Of a stretch of 64,000 nt of DNA, positions 59,685 to 64,000 are shown piece by piece. Origin of the DNA: Podocnemis expansa (taxonomy: Eukaryota > Chordata > Testudines > Podocnemididae); the NCBI GenBank assembly GCA_007922195.1, contig ML682118.1, positions 1,266,265-1,330,264 on the forward strand. Direction: 5' to 3'. The notes beneath the pieces were generated by a model that was not told where the DNA came from, did not search any database, and saw nothing but the letters and a program-made list of their open reading frames with translations. Numbering within the stretch: position 1 is the stretch's first letter; every line of letters starts with the position of its first letter. Position numbers and translations under genes: made by a program.

Positions 59685-60140
59685 CCCCAGATGGTACAAA
59701 CCAGCCTTCGCTCCACCAGATTCAGATCCCCAATTGATGTAAATCAGCCTTTGCTCCATTGCACTTATTGGGGTTGTATCTCCAGCTGGTGTAAATCAGC
59801 TGTAGCTACACTGGAGTCAGTGGGCCAAACCACAGCTCATATTAACCATGTTAGGACCATTGAAGTAAATGATCCATATTCCTCGCTGGTGTAAACCAAC
59901 TGCAGCTCTATTGGATTCAGCAAGTTAGATCCTCAGCTGGTGTAAATAAACCATTACTGGAGTGGTGTAAATGGAGCCATATCCCCACCTGATGTAAATT
60001 AGCTAAGCAACACTGGAGCCAATCAGCCAAACCCCAGCTAATATCAGCCCAGTTTAACTCCATTGGCTTAACTATTGACTTTAATGACCCAGATCTCCTG
60101 ACAGTGTAACTGAGCCATAGATCCTTTGAAGTCAGTGGGT
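59685..60140. repeat. Tandem array, unit about 51 bp
   Basis: The motif TGGTGTAAA or a near variant starts at 59692, 59735, 59787, 59887, 59938 and 59990, with spacings of 43, 52, 100, 51 and 52. Each unit continues with a cagctgtagctacactggag-like block. Single units of similar sequence occur near 7.55 kb and 20.0 kb. Units are diverged, so the array is old. Confidence 0.7.
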
Positions 60141-60164
60141 CAGATCCCCATAGGCTAACTGCCT

Positions 60165-60250
60165 GCATGACTGCACAGGTTACTTAATCTACCAGGTACC
60201 TCAGCTTCCCCAAATGTAAAACAGGGAATTTGACACTTCCCTTCCTCCAA
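60165..60250 (+). mobile_element. MIR-like SINE fragment
   Basis: gttacttaatctaccaggta followed by cctcagcttccccaaatgta and aaacaggg matches the MIR core region in order. Diverged. Confidence 0.5.
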
Positions 60251-60533
60251 GTGGCTTTGGGGCTGTTCGTTGTTAATGTTAGTGACCTTAAGGCATTAAG
60301 ACACCACAGGACTGAGCCCAGGAAGGTGGATTCATAGCATGTGAGGAATCAGCCATAAATGCCTAGCTCTTCTCATGTTAGAACAAAGATACCTTTCCCT
60401 ATGGCATGTGGACAATGTGAGGTTACATTTATCATAGGCTGTGCGGTGTCTCATTGCTGTTGTGTTCAGAAGCCTCTAGCTACCTGGCTAGGCATCAGAG
60501 TCCCAAACAACAGGCACCAAACCGGACCACATG

Positions 60534-61183
60534 GGCTGTGTTCACACGGCACTTTTGTTTCGAAACAACCTCGTTGTTGTGAAACAAAAAAAAACATGTT
60601 CACACGACGCACAGTTGTTTCGAAACAACTTAAACCTAGTTTCTGGGTGAAACAAGGTTGTTTCGGAACCGTTGTTTCGAAACAACAAGTGTGAACATGT
60701 TGTTTCGGAACCAAGTGTTCCGAAACAACATTGGATCGTCAGCACCCTGGCCAGGGAACCCTCAGGACCCTGGCCAGGATGCTGAGGGCTGTCCCTCAGC
60801 CCCCGGTGGGGGGGTGATCCCCTGCCGGCTGCTTCAGCCCACAGCCCGGGCTGCGGGCTGAGCCCGGCTCCCCCGACCCGCCGGCGGGGTCCAGGGTGCA
60901 GCTCTGGCAGGGGGCTGAGCCACCCTGCAGCAGCTCACCCCCCGCCAGTGCCTGCAGCCCCCTTTCTGGGGCTGCAGGGTGAGCCAGCAGTGGCTCACCC
61001 CCAGCGGTAACGAAATAGCATGTTCACACTGTGAACTTGCTATTTCGTTTCCCGCTTTTTTTCTTATTTCGAATTAACATTTTGTTAATTCGAAATAAGA
61101 TATTTCGAAATAAGGTGTTGTTTCAAAACAAGTTGTTTCGATACAACTTGTTTCGAAATAACCCTGTGTGTGTGAACACAGCC
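60534..61183. mobile_element. Palindrome-rich terminal-inverted-repeat element
   Basis: A 14-bp perfect terminal inverted repeat, GGCTGTGTTCACAC at 60534-60547 and its complement at 61170-61183. Subterminal zones are packed with the palindrome GTTTCGAAAC or ATTTCGAAAT (60555, 60617, 60671, 61104, 61149 approximately). Smaller inverted pairs lie inside: acatgttcacac (60596-60607) with gtgtgaacatgt (60691-60702), and a near-perfect 37-bp palindrome at 61009-61046. The core 60740-61005 is GC-rich. No transposase and no clear target duplication (flanks CCACATG and TAAGTG). Confidence 0.7.
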
Positions 61184-61223
61184 TAAGTGTGGGCAAGACC
61201 TGAGCTAAGCCATAAGTTCAAAC

Positions 61224-61278
61224 TAACCACATGTTCTAGTTTGAACTAAGCATTAGTTTGAACTAGAATGTGTGGTTA
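61224..61278. repeat. 25-bp imperfect hairpin
   Basis: Arms at 61224-61248 and 61254-61278 pair at 21 of 25 positions around a 5-nt loop. The repeated TAGTTTGAACTA motif continues to about 61380 and mimics, with another sequence, the design of the preceding element. Confidence 0.75.
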
Positions 61279-61894
61279 TTTTGAACTAAAAAGGTTCCAA
61301 GTAGTTAGAACTAACCTCAAAATTTTTAGATCAGACTAGCAAGTCTGAACTAAGTTTGGCTAATATAGACAGGTTATGAGCTTGGGTCTCACAATTATGA
61401 TCAACACATGCAAGATGGCAACAGAATACCAAAGACAAAAGATGGAGCATGCAGATGATATCTGAGAAACTATATTTGCTTTAGGTGATCACTAGAGAGC
61501 AGCAAAGGAAAAGTAATGGGGCAGGAGAGTAACTAGATAGAAGAGAATAACTCCTACATTAATGGACTTTTTAAGCCCAGAAATGATCATCCAGCTTGAC
61601 AGAGATAACACATTCTGGAGAACCTTCCTGAGTTAGTTTCTGCTTCAAATCAAATAGTTGTACTTGAACTCAAGCAGATGAGTTCGCAAAACAAATTCAG
61701 ACAGGGTCAGCTATGATGTGAAACAAAAATGATGATCATGAATTAAATAAATTGACCATATCAATATAATGTTATTGTTCTTGTTGTTGTTGTTGCACCT
61801 AAAGTTCCTACAGAAGATCAGGGCTCTTCTATACTATACATGGTAAGAAACTCAGGAAGACACAGTCCCTGCACCCAAATAATTAGAATCTAAA

Positions 61895-62030
61895 TAGATG
61901 AAACTGACAAAAGTTAAAAAGGGAAACTGGAGCATAGAGTGGGAAATGATACACCCATAGTTACACGGCAGGCTAATGGCAGAGGCAGGAGCAGAACCCA
62001 GAGCTCTCTGCTGACATTTTAAGAGAAGCA
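61895..62030 (-). mobile_element. MIR-like SINE fragment
   Basis: gggaaactggagcatagagt, then tacacggcaggctaatggca, then gagcagaacccagagctctc is in order with the MIR consensus pattern read on the reverse strand. Confidence 0.55.
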
Positions 62031-62965
62031 GAAAGCTGAGACTTAGATGGTGACGTAAAATGAAAACGAAGGGAATAGGTTTTCTTCTTCCACCATTGAT
62101 ATTAAGTGTTATCGTGGCAAGTGGAGATTCCACTCAAGGTCGAAATCCCATTGTGCTCTGCACCATAGTGACACACAGAAAGAATCTGTCTGTTCCCGAA
62201 ACTGTAACAAGAGAGAAAAAAACATGGATGGAGAAACAAAGGCACATGTGTTATCAATGCTTCTGTTAGTTCAGTAGAGTCCTTTAAACACAGGGGGTAT
62301 TGATGGTGAAAAACAAGGACTATTAGATCATCCAATGTGAGCTCCAATATGACACAGGCCATTCAATGTCACCCAGATGCCTCTGTGCTGAGATGTTAAT
62401 TAGATTGGAAACTTTACAGTCCTAAGGAAACTGCAATGCTTCCTGGAATACCCACCTGCTCTGAGCATGTCTGTGCCAGTCAAGAATGAGCTCCATAGGT
62501 CCACCAGCCCCAGAGAGCACAAAGCACTCCTCCCTCTGCCTCTGTAGGCTCTAGTGTCCCTCTACAGATCAGTGATAGGCAGGAGCATTGTAGCCCCGGG
62601 GAAAACGTTGTTGCACTGGAGTCAGGGCCCTGGGCTCCTGCACCTGCCAGCCTGGTCCCCAATCCCCAGCCAGGAACAGGAGTGGGTGAGCAGTGGCTGT
62701 CACGGATGGTCTGACCCAGGAGAGGCAGGTGCCACTGCAGCTGATCTGTCCCTGGCTACCAGGCCGGGAGACACAGGCAGCACTGCAGCCGTCCAGGAAC
62801 CAGATGCCCAGCCAGGAATGCGGCAGGAAAGGAGGGGGTGCCCCAGTCATTCGGAGTACTTGTGTTGGGACTCGGGGCATGTGCCCTACATGCCAGTAGC
62901 CAGTGACACCGCTGGTGATAGGCACCCTCCAGAAATTCCCATGAGCAAGTGGCTGGTCATTCCAG
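62031..62965. other. Intergenic, nothing recognised
   Basis: 62.5-62.95 kb is GC-rich and open on both strands, with no homology I recognise. Confidence 0.35.
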
Positions 62966-62967
62966 GA

Positions 62968-63212
62968 GAATTAAAGAATCATTGAATACTAGGGTACAAA
63001 GGGACCTCAGGAGGTCATCTAGTCCAAACCCCTACTCAAAGCAGTTACAACCCCTAATAAGTCATTCCGGCCACAGCTTTGTCAGGCTAGACTTTAGGAA
63101 CTTTTAAGTACACAGATTCCTCCATTTCCCCAGGTAATCCATTCCACTGCTTCCCCACCTTCTAGTGAAAAAGATTTTCCTAATAACCTTCCTAGACCTC
63201 CCCCCTGTTAAG
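62968..63212 (-). mobile_element. CR1 3' end fragment
   Basis: Read on the minus strand it ends in the CR1 3' terminus (gactagatgacctcctgagg, ccctagtattcaatgattct). Diverged and 5'-truncated. Confidence 0.7.
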
Positions 63213-64000
63213 GTCGAGGGAGGTGTGGGGCAAATTTTCTGGTGATCACGAGAGTGTCCCCTGATTGAGCGTCAAGCGACCAAATCACTTTTTAGGGTAA
63301 GCACTATTAATGTAACTTTTATTGTAATTATACAAAGCAGCCACTAGGTGGAGAGCTTTAACTATAAATGTGAAGTCTTAATAGAACAACTCTTATCAGC
63401 TAAGTGAAAAAGGAACCTGTTAAGTGCTGCAATTATGACAATTAGAATAATTCTGTTTCTCTAAAGCATTGCAAAAATTTATCAGGTATAGATTAATAAT
63501 CCTATAAACAGGAAATAAAATATGATAATACAAACAATACCTAGTCCTACCCCAGTACCTAGCCCTGAAGTAACTCTTTAACCCAGCCTTAGTTAATACC
63601 ATGTATTGTTTCTTAGCATATCTCTTGTAAACTAAACTTAATTCTAGGGTTAAAAAATGGAGTTTCACAATGTGTGTGTGAAAGGCAAATGCACTACCCA
63701 GAACTGTTGAACGTGGACTCCCACGGATCTGGCTAGTGGCTGCTAGGACAAGCCTGATGCCAGGATGCCCTTTTTGGATTGTGAGAGAAGGTTACAGACA
63801 ACACAGAACTTTTGAAGACACCTCAAAGCCATAAACACAAACACACAATATTTACAACATCTTGACGTTGCCCTCTGGAAGGTCATTAGCAACTGTTCAA
63901 GTATCTATTTAAAACCGACTAGGGACACTGAGGGACTGGTCCTTTAAGTAATCAATGTTAGGTTCCCAGTTAGACTGTCCAGCACAGTGACTGCTAGACA
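63213..64000. other. AT-rich intergenic, nothing recognised
   Basis: No gene or bounded repeat seen to the window end. Confidence 0.4.

Noticed and set aside
1..64000. CRISPR arrays, operons, toxin-antitoxin or phage-like modules
   Set aside because: No regularly spaced repeats with unique spacers and no prokaryotic gene layout. Everything points to a vertebrate nuclear locus.

Overview
The window looks like nuclear DNA of a non-avian sauropsid, either a crocodilian or a turtle. I lean slightly crocodilian but cannot settle it from sequence alone. Reasons: intronless-coding class II olfactory receptors of the OR14 type, a repeat load dominated by CR1 LINEs whose 3' ends carry the ATTCTATG-type tail, plus Penelope-like elements, hAT elements, MIR-like SINE remnants, solo LTRs and a Tx1-like LINE piece. 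There is no bacterial-style gene organisation. No CRISPR, operon or ribosomal RNA was seen.

Layout. 1-1.2 kb: decayed hAT-like element with an old CR1 inside. 2.07-3.03 kb: intact OR14-type receptor (+). 4.1-5.9 kb: old CR1 split by a hAT MITE and a younger CR1. 6.4-7.1 kb: Penelope-like fragment. 7.72-8.65 kb: intact OR14-type receptor (-), followed by a hAT element (8.88-10.39 kb) holding a 1-kb solo LTR. 11.4 kb: short tRNA-Val-headed, CR1-tailed SINE. 12.96-14.3 kb: receptor pseudogene. 14.65-18.3 kb: CR1 with its 5' end but without its 3' end. 20.4-26.2 kb: solo-LTR candidates, a receptor C-terminal relic, and a second copy of the 1-kb LTR ending 22 bp beyond the third intact receptor (26.18-27.12 kb, -). 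30.1-35.4 kb and 38.3-43.8 kb: two nearly full-length but broken CR1 copies, the second carrying a Tx1-like LINE fragment flanked by a 14-bp duplication. 44.7-46.1 kb: GC-rich, hairpin-containing element. 48.6-49.7 kb: old CR1 (-). 51-52.1 kb: LTR-like sequence. 52.97-54.7 kb: 3' part of a LINE of the restriction-like-endonuclease group with an unbroken frame, lying directly against a frameshifted receptor pseudogene (54.75-55.7 kb). 59.7-60.2 kb: about 51-bp tandem array. 60.5-61.3 kb: palindrome-rich terminal-inverted-repeat element. 63 kb: CR1 3' end.

The only likely host protein products are the three odorant receptors, which act one per neuron at the cilia membrane and do not form a pathway with each other. 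I did not find a convincing new multigene system. The more unusual items are the tRNA-Val/CR1 SINE, the unbroken endonuclease LINE frame, the LTR next to a receptor 3' end, the nested palindromic element and the CR1 5'-end organisation.
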